In this document: positions 27,014 to 37,285 of the stretch, piece by piece
Numbering within the stretch: position 1 is the stretch's first letter
Layout of the letters: each line of letters begins with the position of its first letter
Source: Azospirillaceae bacterium
GTDB taxonomy: Bacteria > Pseudomonadota > Alphaproteobacteria > Azospirillales > Azospirillaceae
Length of the DNA: 64,000 nt
Reading direction: 5' to 3'
NCBI GenBank assembly: GCA_031291675.1
Contig: JARLIO010000014.1
Location: forward strand, 1 to 64,000
Notes under the pieces: generated by a model
What the model was told of the DNA's origin: nothing
The model's input: only the letters and a program-made list of their open reading frames with translations
The model's database searches: none
Position numbers and translations under genes: made by a program

Positions 27014-28147
27014 TCACAGATCAATCACCAGGAAGCCGGCGGAGAATCCAGGGCCCAACGTTGTCATCAGGTGGCGGCCCGTGATGCCCCGGCCGCGCCG
27101 GCGCTCGAGCACGAACAGCACCGTCGGCGCGCTCATATTGCCATAGTCGCGCAGAACCGTCTGGGCGTCGTCCAGGCCGTCGGTGTGGGGGGCGAACACC
27201 TCCCCCAGCGCCTCGATGACCTTGGTGCCGCCGGGATGGCATATCACGCCGGCGAAGTCGTCGAAGTTCAGCCCGTGACGGGCCAGGAAGGCGTCGGCGG
27301 CGGGACGCATCCGGGTGCGGGTCAGGCTCGGGATATGCTGAGAAAAAATGACAGCGAAGCCATCGGACTCGACCCGCCAACCCATGATGTCGAGCGTGTC
27401 GGGCCAGGTATGTTCACCCCAGACCCGCAGCGCGGGGGCGGCGCCAGGGCCCGTGTTGGGGGTTGGGTCGGCGCAAACGACGGCGGCCGCGGCACCGTCG
27501 CCAAACAGGGCGGTCGCGACGACATTGGCCTTGGCGAGGTCGCCGTGGCGGAATGACAGGCCGCACAGTTCGACGACCAGCACCAGGACCGGACGTCCCG
27601 GCATGCTCTGGGCCCAGGCCGCGGCGCGGGCCAATCCCAGGACGCCGCCGGCGCAGCCTAGGCCGAACACCGGCAGGCGCTGGGTCTCGGGAGAAAAGTC
27701 GAGGCGCTGCATCAAACGGGCATCGAGGCTGGGGGTGGCGATGCCGGTACTCGACACCGCGACGATCGCGGCGATGTCACGCGGCCCCAGGCAGGCACGG
27801 TCCAGCGCCTGGCGCGCCGCGCGTTCGAGAAGGGCATCGGCGCTGGTGAGGAACGCGGCGTTGCGCTCGGGCCAGGTGCGCGGTGTGCGATACCAGTCCA
27901 GCGGGACCGAGGAATAGCGGGTCTCGATCCCGGCATTGGTGAAAACCGGTGCCAGCCGCTCGAAATTGCGGGCCATTTCGGCCGATTGGCTGCCGAAAAT
28001 CTCCCGAGCGGCCTCCCGGGCGGCGGTCTGGTCGATTTTATAGGGTGGGACGGCGGTGGCGAGCGACAACAAACGCGCAGTCGGCAGCGTGGACAAGGGA
28101 GATCCCCCGGCGTCGTGGTGCCCCGAACAGTCTGGGGTCCCTTGCAT
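27014..28147 (-). CDS. Type III polyketide synthase (chalcone synthase-like)
   Basis: Homodimeric ketosynthase that condenses an acyl starter with malonyl-CoA to give alkylresorcinols or alkylpyrones. With the 28147 start the protein is 377 aa and has the full catalytic triad: Cys165 (FGLGCAGG), His304 (VICHPGG) and Asn337 (DYGNMSAPT). The N-terminus up to LPTARLLSLATAVPP is not conserved; a TTG about 50 bases further on, preceded by GGGGGATC, could be the true start. The upstream gene recG ends 34 bases away on the same strand, and the ICMT-like gene follows, so the PKS-methyltransferase pair forms a small biosynthetic unit. The starter chain length cannot be inferred. Confidence 0.88.
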   Translation of the reverse strand: MQGTPDCSGHHDAGGSPLSTLPTARLLSLATAVPPYKIDQTAAREAAREIFGSQSAEMARNFERLAPVFTNAGIETRYSSVPLDWYRTPRTWPERNAAFLTSADALLERAARQALDRACLGPRDIAAIVAVSSTGIATPSLDARLMQRLDFSPETQRLPVFGLGCAGGVLGLARAAAWAQSMPGRPVLVLVVELCGLSFRHGDLAKANVVATALFGDGAAAAVVCADPTPNTGPGAAPALRVWGEHTWPDTLDIMGWRVESDGFAVIFSQHIPSLTRTRMRPAADAFLARHGLNFDDFAGVICHPGGTKVIEALGEVFAPHTDGLDDAQTVLRDYGNMSAPTVLFVLERRRGRGITGRHLMTTLGPGFSAGFLVIDL

Positions 28148-28181
28148 ATGGCGATCTCGCCGCGAATTATCAGGGGCAGCT

Positions 28182-30263
28182 TTACCCCGAGCGCAGGTTT
28201 CGAATCACCGTGTCGCGTTCGAACAGATACAGCAGGATGCGCAAGGCCGCGCCGCGGCCGCTTTCGAGGTCGGGATCACGGTGCACAATCAGCTGGGCAT
28301 CGTCACGGGCGATGGCCAGCAATGCGCCATGAAGCGACAGATCCGCGAGGCGGAATTCCGGTAGACCGCTTTGCCGCGTACCCAGCAATTCGCCGGCGCC
28401 GCGCAGCCGCAAGTCGGCCTCGGCGATCGCGAAGCCGTCTTCGGTATCCTTGAGTGCGGCCAGTCGGCTGCGGGCGGTCGCGCCGGCTTTGGGATCATAG
28501 AGCAGCAGGCAGGTTGAGGCGCCCTGGCCGCGGCCGACGCGGCCGCGCATCTGGTGCAACTGGGCCAGCCCAAATCGTTCCGCATGCTCAATGACCATCA
28601 CCGTGGCCTCGGGAACATTGACACCGACCTCGATCACGGTGGTTGCGACCAGCAGATCGATCGCGCCGTTGGCGAATTGCTCCATCACCCGGTCCTTGTC
28701 GGCCGCTTTCATCCGGCCATGGACCAGGCCGACCCGCGGCCCCAGGCGCTGCTGCAGGGCGGCGAAGCGCTCCGTGACCGCAGCCAGGTCCAGGGTCTCG
28801 GACTCTTCGATCAGGGGGCACACCCAATAGGCCCGGGCGCCGCTGTCGAGCCGGCGGATCAGGCCGTCAACGACCTCGTCGAGCCGGTCGAGCGCGATGG
28901 TCGCGGTCTTGATCGGCTGGCGCCCCGGGGGTTTCTCGTCGAGGCGGGAGACCTCCATATCGCCATAGGCGGTCAAAGTCAGGGTGCGCGGGATCGGGGT
29001 TGCGGTCATGACCAGAACATCGATGCCCTTGCCCTTTGCCGTCAGGGCCAGACGCTGATGAACGCCGAAGCGGTGCTGTTCGTCGATGACGACGACCGCC
29101 AGGTCATGGAACAGGATGTCGTCCTGGAACAGCGTGTGGGTCCCGATCACCAGGTCGATCGCGCCGGCCGCGATGTCGGCACACAGTCTTTCGCGGTTCT
29201 TGCCCTTGTCGCGGCCGGTCAGCGAGCCGATGCGGATCCCGGCGGCCTCGGCCAGGGGCGTCAGGGTCGCGACATGCTGGCGGGCGAGAATCTCGGTGGG
29301 CGCCATCAGGGCGGCCTGCGATCCCGTCTCGATCGCGCTCAGCATCGCCAGGAACGCGACGATGGTCTTGCCGCTGCCGACATCGCCCTGCAGCAGACGC
29401 AGCATCCGTCGTGGTGCGGTGAGGTCGCCGTCGATCTCGGCCAGCGAGCGGTTCTGCGCCGCCGTCAGGTGATAGGGCAGGGCGGCCAGGACCTTGGCGC
29501 GCAGCATGCCGGTCGGGGTCAATGCGATGCCGGGCAGGCGGCGCTGGCTGGCGCGAACCAGGGCCAGCGCGAGCTGGTTGGCGAGCAACTCGTCATAAGC
29601 GAGGCGGGTGCGCGCCGGGTTTTCCGGGCTCAGGTCGGACTCGTCGGCCGGGGCATGGGCGCTGGCCAGGGCGACTCGCCAGTCGGGCCAAGCCTCGCGG
29701 GCCTTGAGCGCCGGGTCGAGCCATTCCGGCAGCTCCGGGGTTCGCGTGAAGGCGGCGGCGATCGCCTTGCGCAGCACCTTGGGGGTGATGCCTGTCGTCA
29801 GGGGATAGACCGGCTCGACCGTCGCCACGAAGTCATGGTCCTCGGCCGGCCCGATATAATCGGGGTGGCTGATCTTGGGGATATCGTTGAACAACTCGAT
29901 CCGGCCGCTGACGACGACGCTGCGGCCAAGCGGCAAATGTTTCTCCAACCAGGCCGGATGAACGTGAAAGAACACCAGTTCCAGGAAACCGGTCTCGTCG
30001 CGACAGCGGATGCGCCAGGGTTGGCGCGGCGAGGCCGGGGCCTGATGGTCGTCGACGGTGACGGTCAGGGTGGCGATCCGCCCGGCCGGCGCCTCCGCCA
30101 CCTTGGGTGCGAAACGGCGGTCAATCAAACCGTTGGGCAGATGCCATAGCAGGTCGATGATGTGCGGCCCGGTCAGGCGTTCGGCAAGCTTTCCCAGCCG
30201 GGGCCCGAGGCCGGGCAACGAGGTCAGGGGGGCGAACAGGGGAAAAAGGATCGAAGGGCGCAA
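28182..30263 (-). CDS. recG: ATP-dependent DNA helicase RecG
   Basis: Branch-migration helicase that remodels stalled replication forks. The 693-aa protein has the N-terminal wedge/OB domain (about 60-160), then SF2 motifs: Walker A GDVGSGKT, DEQHRFGVHQR, TATPIPRTL and the MRGRVGRG motif VI region with the RecG tail (LLLYDPKA, LRLRGAGELLGTRQSG). The start is a TTG at 30263, chosen because MRPSILFPLFAPLTSLPG matches the RecG N-terminus. It is divergent from the sdhE-like gene, leaving 87 bases for two promoters. Confidence 0.95.
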   Translation of the reverse strand: MRPSILFPLFAPLTSLPGLGPRLGKLAERLTGPHIIDLLWHLPNGLIDRRFAPKVAEAPAGRIATLTVTVDDHQAPASPRQPWRIRCRDETGFLELVFFHVHPAWLEKHLPLGRSVVVSGRIELFNDIPKISHPDYIGPAEDHDFVATVEPVYPLTTGITPKVLRKAIAAAFTRTPELPEWLDPALKAREAWPDWRVALASAHAPADESDLSPENPARTRLAYDELLANQLALALVRASQRRLPGIALTPTGMLRAKVLAALPYHLTAAQNRSLAEIDGDLTAPRRMLRLLQGDVGSGKTIVAFLAMLSAIETGSQAALMAPTEILARQHVATLTPLAEAAGIRIGSLTGRDKGKNRERLCADIAAGAIDLVIGTHTLFQDDILFHDLAVVVIDEQHRFGVHQRLALTAKGKGIDVLVMTATPIPRTLTLTAYGDMEVSRLDEKPPGRQPIKTATIALDRLDEVVDGLIRRLDSGARAYWVCPLIEESETLDLAAVTERFAALQQRLGPRVGLVHGRMKAADKDRVMEQFANGAIDLLVATTVIEVGVNVPEATVMVIEHAERFGLAQLHQMRGRVGRGQGASTCLLLYDPKAGATARSRLAALKDTEDGFAIAEADLRLRGAGELLGTRQSGLPEFRLADLSLHGALLAIARDDAQLIVHRDPDLESGRGAALRILLYLFERDTVIRNLRSG

Positions 30264-30350
30264 AGCGGATCGGAATGGCTGACAGATGGATCGGAGGGCT
30301 CTATATCAGGACCCAGGAGTCCAATACAGGTTCCGTATCGAGTATCCGAC

Positions 30351-30758
30351 ATGTCCTTGCCTTGCAGCCCGCCGAGCGACAGCGACCCGATCCCGGGTCC
30401 GGTGACCGATATCCGCCGCAAAAGGCTGATTTTTCGCAGTTGGCATCGCGGGACCCGGGAAGCCGATCTGTTGCTGGGGAATTTCGCCGACAGCCATCTT
30501 CGGCACCTTGATGCGGCGCAGCTCGATCGCTACGAGGCCCTGTTGAGCGAGAGCGATCCCGATCTTTATGACTGGATCAATGGCACGATCCCGGTTCCGG
30601 CAACCCACGACCACGATGTCATGGCCTTGTTGCAGGGCTTCCGCTTTGCCGCACCCTCGCTGACACCGTCCGCCGCGATCGCCTCTTCCCCGACAATCCC
30701 GGGATCCGATTCCCGGGACCTGCCCCCTGCGACCAACCCCGTGAACCGCTCGCTTTGA
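30351..30758 (+). CDS. sdhE: SdhE-like succinate dehydrogenase assembly factor 2
   Basis: Small protein that promotes covalent FAD attachment to the flavoprotein subunit of succinate dehydrogenase. The core (about residues 20-95) matches the family: RRKRLIFRSWHRGTREAD, containing the RGxxE-type flavinylation motif in the variant RGTRE, followed by LDRYEALL and DPDLYDWINGT. It is 135 aa, longer than the usual 85-95, because of a Pro/Ser/Thr-rich tail. Its TGA stop overlaps the TTG start of mfd by three bases, so translation is probably coupled; this sdhE-mfd order is common in Alphaproteobacteria. Confidence 0.85.
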   Translation: MSLPCSPPSDSDPIPGPVTDIRRKRLIFRSWHRGTREADLLLGNFADSHLRHLDAAQLDRYEALLSESDPDLYDWINGTIPVPATHDHDVMALLQGFRFAAPSLTPSAAIASSPTIPGSDSRDLPPATNPVNRSL

Positions 30759-33700
30759 TCACGCTCGACCTCAACCCGCAAACGCCCCGGCACCTGCGTG
30801 TCGGGGGTGCTCCGGAGGGGCATGACGCCCGTCTGTTGGCCGACGTGGTTCGCCATGCCGGCCCCGGCGGTGTCGTTCATGTCGCGCTCGACGACATCCG
30901 GACCGCGCGTCTCGCCGAGGCCATCGGCTTCTTCGCGCCGGAGATCGACATCGTGTCGTTTCCGGCCTGGGACTGTCTGCCGTACGACCGGGTGTCGCCC
31001 AATGCGGATATCAGTGCCGCGCGCATCGATGCGCTGACCCGTCTGCTCGAACGCGCGGCCCCGGGCGGCGCGCCCCGGCCGCGGCTGGTGCTGACCACGG
31101 TCAACGCCTTCATCCAGAAGGTGCCGCCGCGACGGGCTTTTGCCAAGGTCAGTTTTCGGGCCCGGACCGGTGACCGGATCGATGTCGAGGAACTGCAACG
31201 CTATTTCGCGACCAATGGCTACACCCGCGCCCAGACGGTCCGTGAAGCCGGGGAGTTCGCGGTTCGCGGCGATATCGTCGACCTGTTTCCGCCCGGCAGC
31301 GGTGAGCCGCTGCGCCTGGACCTGTTCGGCGACAATCTGGAACGGGTTCGGGCCTTCGACCCGTTGTCGCAGCGGACCACCGAGCAGCGCGACGGTTTCG
31401 TGCTGAAGCCGATGTCCGAGCTGTTCCTCGACGAACCGTCGATTGCGCGGTTCCGCTCCGGTTACCGGGAATTGTTCGGCGCGGTGACCGAAGAGGATCT
31501 GCTGTACGAGGCGATTTCCGCCGGTCGCAAGCATGCCGGGATGGAGCATTGGCTGCCGCTGTTTCATTCCGGTCTCGATACCCTGCTGGATTATTTGCCC
31601 GACGCCGTGGTCACCCTCGACCCGCAGGCCGAGGAGGCGCGTGACGCCCGCATCGCCCAGATTGCGGATTTCTATCAGGCGCGCCGGCAGTTGATGGCGG
31701 TCGAGCGCCGGACCGGCGCCTCGGTGTACAAGCCCTTGCCCCCGGACATGCTGTTTCTCGACGGTGCGGAATGGCAGCGTCTGTTGGCCCTGCGCGCGGT
31801 CGGCGAATTCACCGCCTTTGCCGCGGTCGAGGATCAGGCCGGCATGATCGATGCGGGTGGCCACCGGGGCCGGAATTTCATCGATGTCCGGGCCAAGGGC
31901 GAGGTCAATGTCTTCGACGCGGTGCGCGGTCATATCGCCGACCTGCAGGCCGGCGGCAAGCGGGTTCTGGTTGCCGGCTACAGCGCGGGCGCGCGCGACC
32001 GCCTGCTCGGCCTGCTGCGCGACCATGGCATCCCGCGCCTGGAATGCGCCGACGATTGGGCGGCGGCGCGGGCCGGCGATTCGCGCCGTACCGTTCTGGT
32101 GGTGCTGGGGCTGGAACATGGCTTCGTCACCCCCGACCTCGCGGTCATCACCGAACAGGATATTCTGGGCGACCGGCTGGCGCGGCCACAGCGCAAGAAG
32201 CGGCGGTCAGCCAATTTCATTTCCGAACTCGGGGCGCTGAATCCGGGCGATCTCGTGGTTCATGTCGATCACGGCATCGGCCGCTATGACGGGCTGGAAA
32301 CGCTGACGGTGACCGGCGCGCCGCATGACTGCCTGCGCCTGATCTATGATGGCGGCGACAAGCTGTACATCCCGGTCGAGAATATCGAGATGCTGACGCG
32401 TTATGGCTCCGAGGATGCCGGGGCGCAGCTCGACAAGCTGGGGGGCGTCGGCTGGCAGGGGCGCAAGTCGCGCGTCAAGAAACGTCTCAAGGACATGGCG
32501 GCGGCGCTGTTGAAGATCGCCGCGGAGCGGGCGCTGCGTCAGGGCCGGCCCATCGACACGCCCGAAGGGCTCTATGAGGAGTTCGCCGCCCGCTTCCCCT
32601 ATCCGGAGACCGAGGACCAGCTCAAGGCGATCGAAGACGTCATGAATGACCTGCAATCGGGGCGGCCGATGGATCGGCTGATGTGCGGCGATGTCGGATT
32701 CGGCAAAACCGAGGTTGCGTTGCGCGCGGCGTTCCTGGCCGCGATGTCGGGACTGCAGGTCGCCGTCGTGGTGCCGACGACGCTGCTGGCGCGCCAGCAT
32801 TTCCGGACGTTCGAGCAGCGCTTCGCCGGGCTGCCGGTCCATGTCGGTCATCTGTCGCGTCTGGTGACCGCGCGCGACGCCAAGCACACCAAGGACGGCC
32901 TGGCCGATGGCACGGTCGACATCGTGATCGGGACCCATACCCTGCTGGCCAAGGGTATCCAGTTCAAAAATCTGGGGATGGTGATCATCGATGAGGAGCA
33001 GCATTTCGGGGTCAAGCAGAAAGAGCGGCTCAAGGAACTGCGCGCCAATGTCCATGTGCTGACCCTGACCGCGACGCCGATTCCGCGGACGTTGCAGCTC
33101 GCCCTGGCCGGGGTGCGCGAATTGAGCCTGATCGCGACCCCGCCCGTGGATCGGCTGGCGGTGCGCACCTTCGTCCTGCCTTTCGACCCGGTGGTGATTC
33201 GCGAGGCGATTTTGCGCGAGCATTATCGCGGCGGGCAGAGCTTCTATGTCTGCCCGCGGCTGGAGGATCTCGACAAGGTCGCGGCGCAACTGACCGAACT
33301 GCTGCCGGAAATCAAGCTGGTGACCGCTCATGGCCGCCTCAGTCCGGCCGAGCTGGAGACGGTGATGACCGCCTTCGATGATGGCCGCTATGATGTCCTG
33401 CTCTCGACCAACATTGTCGAGTCGGGCCTGGACATCCCCAATGCCAACACCATCATCATCCATCGCTCCGACCTGTTTGGCCTGGCCCAGCTCTATCAGT
33501 TGCGCGGCCGCATCGGCCGCTCCAAGGTGCGCGGCTATGCCTATCTGACCTATCAGCCGCGTCAGGTCCTTTCCGCGGCGGCACAGCAGCGCCTGCATGT
33601 CATCGAGACACTCGACAGTCTCGGGGCCGGGTTCCAGTTGGCCAGTCACGACATGGATATCCGTGGCGCCGGCAATCTGCTGGGCGAGGAACAATCCGGG

Positions 33701-34249
33701 CATATCAAGGAGGTCGGCGTCGAACTCTACCAGCACATGCTGGAGGAGGCGGTTGCCGCGGCGCGCGGCGGGTTGAAGCCCGATGACGAACCGGAACAGT
33801 GGACGCCGCAGATCAATCTCGGGACCCCGGTGCTGATCCCCGAAAGCTATGTCGTCGATCTGAATATCCGGTTGGGCCTGTATCGCCGGATTTCCGAACT
33901 CGGCGATCGCACGGAGATCGATTCTTTTGCCGCTGAACTGATCGACCGCTTCGGCAAGCTTCCCGTTGAGGTTGAAAATTTGCTGGATGTCGTCGCGATC
34001 AAGCATCTGTGCCGGCGCGCCGGCGTCGACCGAATCGATGCCGGGCCCAAGGGGGCGGTCCTGTCATTCCGCCATAATCGCTTCGAGCGTCCCGACCGGC
34101 TGGTGTCCTTCATCAGCCGTCAAAGCGGTGCGATCCGTTTGCGCCCGGATCACCGCCTAGTCTATAGCCGGGCCTGGGATACCGCCGAACAGCGGGTTCG
34201 CGGGGCGAATCGGCTGTTGGCGGACATCGCGGCCCTGATTGCGGGGTAA
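30755..34249 (+). CDS. mfd: Transcription-repair coupling factor
   Basis: Mfd (1164 aa) removes RNA polymerase stalled at DNA lesions and recruits UvrA. Domains in order: UvrB-homology region (about 1-330, SFPAWDCLPYDRVSPN), RNA polymerase-interacting domain (about 480-560, GDLVVHVDHGIGRYDG), RecG-like motor with Walker A CGDVGFGKTE, DEEQHFGVKQKE and LTATPIPRTL, then QLRGRIGRS and the C-terminal UvrA-interacting domain (TRCF). The start is the TTG at 30755 overlapping the sdhE stop. The length is standard. Confidence 0.95.
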   Translation: MITLDLNPQTPRHLRVGGAPEGHDARLLADVVRHAGPGGVVHVALDDIRTARLAEAIGFFAPEIDIVSFPAWDCLPYDRVSPNADISAARIDALTRLLERAAPGGAPRPRLVLTTVNAFIQKVPPRRAFAKVSFRARTGDRIDVEELQRYFATNGYTRAQTVREAGEFAVRGDIVDLFPPGSGEPLRLDLFGDNLERVRAFDPLSQRTTEQRDGFVLKPMSELFLDEPSIARFRSGYRELFGAVTEEDLLYEAISAGRKHAGMEHWLPLFHSGLDTLLDYLPDAVVTLDPQAEEARDARIAQIADFYQARRQLMAVERRTGASVYKPLPPDMLFLDGAEWQRLLALRAVGEFTAFAAVEDQAGMIDAGGHRGRNFIDVRAKGEVNVFDAVRGHIADLQAGGKRVLVAGYSAGARDRLLGLLRDHGIPRLECADDWAAARAGDSRRTVLVVLGLEHGFVTPDLAVITEQDILGDRLARPQRKKRRSANFISELGALNPGDLVVHVDHGIGRYDGLETLTVTGAPHDCLRLIYDGGDKLYIPVENIEMLTRYGSEDAGAQLDKLGGVGWQGRKSRVKKRLKDMAAALLKIAAERALRQGRPIDTPEGLYEEFAARFPYPETEDQLKAIEDVMNDLQSGRPMDRLMCGDVGFGKTEVALRAAFLAAMSGLQVAVVVPTTLLARQHFRTFEQRFAGLPVHVGHLSRLVTARDAKHTKDGLADGTVDIVIGTHTLLAKGIQFKNLGMVIIDEEQHFGVKQKERLKELRANVHVLTLTATPIPRTLQLALAGVRELSLIATPPVDRLAVRTFVLPFDPVVIREAILREHYRGGQSFYVCPRLEDLDKVAAQLTELLPEIKLVTAHGRLSPAELETVMTAFDDGRYDVLLSTNIVESGLDIPNANTIIIHRSDLFGLAQLYQLRGRIGRSKVRGYAYLTYQPRQVLSAAAQQRLHVIETLDSLGAGFQLASHDMDIRGAGNLLGEEQSGHIKEVGVELYQHMLEEAVAAARGGLKPDDEPEQWTPQINLGTPVLIPESYVVDLNIRLGLYRRISELGDRTEIDSFAAELIDRFGKLPVEVENLLDVVAIKHLCRRAGVDRIDAGPKGAVLSFRHNRFERPDRLVSFISRQSGAIRLRPDHRLVYSRAWDTAEQRVRGANRLLADIAALIAG

Positions 34250-34297
34250 GCCAGCCTGCCAGGAAGCCACATCGTTGCGTGGCGGCGTCGAGATCAT

Positions 34298-34315
34298 TTC
34301 CCCAGCTTCGGGGAA
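34298..34315. terminator. Hairpin after mfd
   Basis: TTCCCC and GGGGAA pair around a six-base loop about 50 bases after the mfd stop. The stem is short and lacks a T-run, so it is a tentative terminator. Confidence 0.35.
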
Positions 34316-34504
34316 GGGAGAGCCTCGGTGATTTCGTCGCTCCGGGACGAATGACGCGAGCATGGCGTTGCATTAATCTCTACGGCATAAAGATCGGTGT
34401 ATGGTAGACCTCGGAAATGGAAAGACAGGACTGACCCCATAGATCCGCGCGATCGGGTTCTTTATACTCGAGGCGATCATTCCAATCTGATCGGAAGGCG
34501 CACG

Positions 34505-35158
34505 ATGCGCATCCTGCTCGCTGACGACCATGACCTCTTTGCCGAGATGGTGAAGTTCTATCTGGAACGGATAGGCAAGGACGTAACGGTCCAGGTCGTG
34601 CCCAACTACGCGCAGGCACGGACACACGCGTTGACCCCGCCGGGCTTTGACCTGATTCTGCTGGATCTGTTCATGCCGGGCATGCACGGGCTCAGCGGGC
34701 TGACGCGACTGATGGCCGAAATCCCCGGCGTGCCGATCGCCCTGGTGTCCGGAAGCACGAACCGCAATGATGTCCGCGGCGCGTTGCGCGCGGGCGCTGC
34801 CGGTTTCATTCCCAAGACGCTGTCGGGATCGGCCTTGATGGAGGCGCTGGAGACCGTTGTTTCCGGTGGCCGATTCCTGCCGCCGTCGATCCCGCTCGAC
34901 GATGATGACCAGGGCACCGAATCAGACAAGGAGTCCGGCGACGGCTTCAGCGGCCTGACGGTGCGCGAGGCCGAAGTGTTCCAGGCGCTGCTCGCGGGAC
35001 GCCAGAACAAGGAAATTGCGATTCAACTTGGAATTGCAGAAATCACAGTGAAGTTGCATCTTCGCAATGTCTTTCACAAGATCGGTGCGCGCAATCGGGG
35101 CGATGCGATCCGGATTGGTTTGACCCGGGGCTTGATCAAGACTTCGGCGACCCCTTGA
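34505..35158 (+). CDS. NarL/LuxR-family response regulator
   Basis: A 217-aa regulator with a receiver domain (LLADDHD; phospho-acceptor Asp54 in LILLDLFMPG; Lys in IPKTLSG) and a C-terminal GerE helix-turn-helix (LTVREAEVFQALLAGRQNKE, then GIAEITVKLHLRNVFHKIG). The acidic linker (DDDDQGTESDKESG) is unusual. ATG 34505 has GGAAGG upstream. The histidine kinase gene begins 39 bases after its stop, so the two are probably a cognate pair. Target promoters cannot be inferred. Confidence 0.9.
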   Translation: MRILLADDHDLFAEMVKFYLERIGKDVTVQVVPNYAQARTHALTPPGFDLILLDLFMPGMHGLSGLTRLMAEIPGVPIALVSGSTNRNDVRGALRAGAAGFIPKTLSGSALMEALETVVSGGRFLPPSIPLDDDDQGTESDKESGDGFSGLTVREAEVFQALLAGRQNKEIAIQLGIAEITVKLHLRNVFHKIGARNRGDAIRIGLTRGLIKTSATP

Positions 35159-35197
35159 GCGGGCCGCGTGCTGCTGCCGGGATGAGGGGCTGGGACG

Positions 35198-37252
35198 ATG
35201 CCGATCGCTGATCAGGGCGGCGTTGCCCGCGACAGGCCGCCGTTGCTGGTGGGTGATCAGCAGCGGGCGGTGGCGGTCGTGGCGGTTGCCGGACCGATGT
35301 GGCTGGTTGATGGTTGCGGCGCGCGGCTCTGGTCCAATGACGCGGCGCGGGATTGTTTCGGTTCGGATCCGGCACCTTGGGGGTGGTTCGCCGACCCCGC
35401 GGCCGCCGCCGCGGCCGCCGCCGCGACCCTGCAGAGGGGTCATTGGGACGGCGCCTTGAAGATGGCGCCCGGGATCACGGCCTCTGGCGCTGACCGCCGT
35501 GACTGGCGGGTCGAGATGCGCCGGGTTGCCGACCCGGTCAGCGGCGAGCCCGCGGTCGCGATCGAGGCACGGCTCGCGCCCTTATGCGATGCCCTGTTGC
35601 TGGCGGCCGGCGAAGCGACGGCGGCCGGGATCGCCATCACCGATGCCGTCGCGCCGGATTTCCCGCTGCTCTATGTCAATCCGGCCTTCGCGGCGATCAG
35701 CGGTTACAGCCGTGACGAGGCGCTGGGGCGCCGTTACAGCTTTTTGCAGGGGGCCGGGACCTCGCCCGTGGCGGTGGCCGCGCTCGGCCAGGGGCTGGCC
35801 GAGCGGCGGCCGGTCACGGTTGAGATGCTCAACTACCGCAAGGATGGGACGCCGTTTCGGACCCGTGTCGCGATCAATCCGATCCCGGCAACGGACAGGT
35901 CTGTCGCGGGTTTCATCTTCGTCCAGTCCGACATCACGCCGGAACGAGACCTGGAAGACAAGCTGCGCGCGGTTCTGACGCGCGAGCATCAACGGATTGT
36001 CGCCGCCGTCGATAGCGCCAACGATGCTATTGCCGTTGCCGATCCCGCGTTTCGGATCGTTTACGTCAATGACGCCTTCAACCGGTTGGTCGGTCTTGAT
36101 CGGACCAGCCAGTTGCTCGGGAGCCCGTTGTTGCCGGCGTTGGGACTGAACCCGGCGGTCGATGCCACGAAGCTGGAAAAGACCGGGACCTGGAGTGGTG
36201 ACGCCGAGGCCCATGCCGTTGACGGCCGCATCGTTCCGGTTTCCGTGCGGATGAACCGGATTGTCTCGGACACCGCCGGCGATTTGGGATTCATGGTGGT
36301 TCTGACCGATGTTTCGATGCGGCGCCGCATCGAGTCGGAGCGCGATCAGTTGCGCAGTGTGCTCTATCACGCCCAGAAGATGGAGGCGATCGGCACGCTG
36401 GCAAGTGGCATCGCTCATGATTTCAACAATTTTTTGTCATCGGTGCTTGGTTTCGTCTGGTTGGCGCGGCAGGACCTGGACGAGGGGGCGACGGCGGAGC
36501 TGTTGGATCGCGCCCTGCGCGCCGGGGGCCATGCCCGCTCTATCGTGCAGCAGTTGATGCTGACGGTTCAGCCGCAGGCCGAAGAGATTACGGTCGTGGC
36601 ATTGGGAACCATGGTGCGCGACGCCGTCGCGTTGTTGCAGACGTCACTGCCCGCGGGGGTGGATCTCGGTGTCGACATCGCGGATGAGCCGGTGCTGGTT
36701 GCGGGTGACGTTTCCCAGCTCCACCAACTCGTGATGAATCTGGTGATCAATGGCGCCCAGGCGATCGCGGGCCCGGGCAGCCGTGGTGCGGCCCGGCACC
36801 TGACGGTTTCAGTGGACGCGGTGGCGGTGTCGGGCAAGACCGCCACCGCCTTCGAGGGGTTGCGCGACAGTTTCCCGATGGTGCGCAAGGATCGAACCGG
36901 TGCGGGTTGGGCCCGGATTCTGGTCGGGTTGCTGCCGGCCGGGCGTTACGGGCGGATGCGCTTTGCCGATACGGGCCGCGGCATTCCGGTGACGGCGCTG
37001 GAGCGGATCTTCGAGCCGTTCTTCACCACCAAGGACAAGGGCAAGGGGACGGGTCTCGGCCTGGCCGTGGTTCACGGCATCGTCAAGGGACATGGTGGCG
37101 GGATCACGGTCGAAAGCGCGCCGGGCGAAGGCACCGTGATCGATGTGCTGCTGCCGCTGACCGCCGCGGATGCCGATCTGCGCCAATCGGCCCCCGCCGC
37201 GGTGGCGATGGCGGAGCCGCCGCCCCTGGATCTGCTGCTGGACGAGGAATAG
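35198..37252 (+). CDS. PAS/LOV-like histidine kinase lacking the photoactive cysteine
   Basis: A 684-aa cytosolic sensor kinase without membrane segments. Order: weak N-terminal PAS-like region (25-125), LOV-like PAS (about 140-245), second PAS (about 265-375), HisKA with phospho-acceptor His407 ([12 protein letters not shown]), and HATPase ([11 protein letters not shown]-box, [27 protein letters not shown]). The LOV-like domain keeps many flavin-site landmarks: [28 protein letters not shown]-type [11 protein letters not shown] and FVQSDIT with the terminal Gln. The GRNCRFLQ motif, however, is GRRYSFLQ: Tyr180 (TAC at 35735-35737) replaces the cysteine that forms the light adduct. The HDFNN kinase type often works with regulators; the NarL-type gene just upstream is the likely partner. 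Confidence 0.88.
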   Translation: MPIADQGGVARDRPPLLVGDQQRAVAVVAVAGPMWLVDGCGARLWSNDAARDCFGSDPAPWGWFADPAAAAAAAAATLQRGHWDGALKMAPGITASGADRRDWRVEMRRVADPVSGEPAVAIEARLAPLCDALLLAAGEATAAGIAITDAVAPDFPLLYVNPAFAAISGYSRDEALGRRYSFLQGAGTSPVAVAALGQGLAERRPVTVEMLNYRKDGTPFRTRVAINPIPATDRSVAGFIFVQSDITPERDLEDKLRAVLTREHQRIVAAVDSANDAIAVADPAFRIVYVNDAFNRLVGLDRTSQLLGSPLLPALGLNPAVDATKLEKTGTWSGDAEAHAVDGRIVPVSVRMNRIVSDTAGDLGFMVVLTDVSMRRRIESERDQLRSVLYHAQKMEAIGTLASGIAHDFNNFLSSVLGFVWLARQDLDEGATAELLDRALRAGGHARSIVQQLMLTVQPQAEEITVVALGTMVRDAVALLQTSLPAGVDLGVDIADEPVLVAGDVSQLHQLVMNLVINGAQAIAGPGSRGAARHLTVSVDAVAVSGKTATAFEGLRDSFPMVRKDRTGAGWARILVGLLPAGRYGRMRFADTGRGIPVTALERIFEPFFTTKDKGKGTGLGLAVVHGIVKGHGGGITVESAPGEGTVIDVLLPLTAADADLRQSAPAAVAMAEPPPLDLLLDEE

Positions 37253-37285
37253 AACCCGCTGGCAAGGGGGCCGAAGGCGGATCGC

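Noticed and set aside
28554-30149. 531-codon plus-strand frame
   Set aside because: Antisense to recG and compositionally a GC-rich shadow frame.
30566-32119. 517-codon minus-strand frame
   Set aside because: Antisense to mfd, with typical shadow composition (Gln/Arg/Gly/His-rich).
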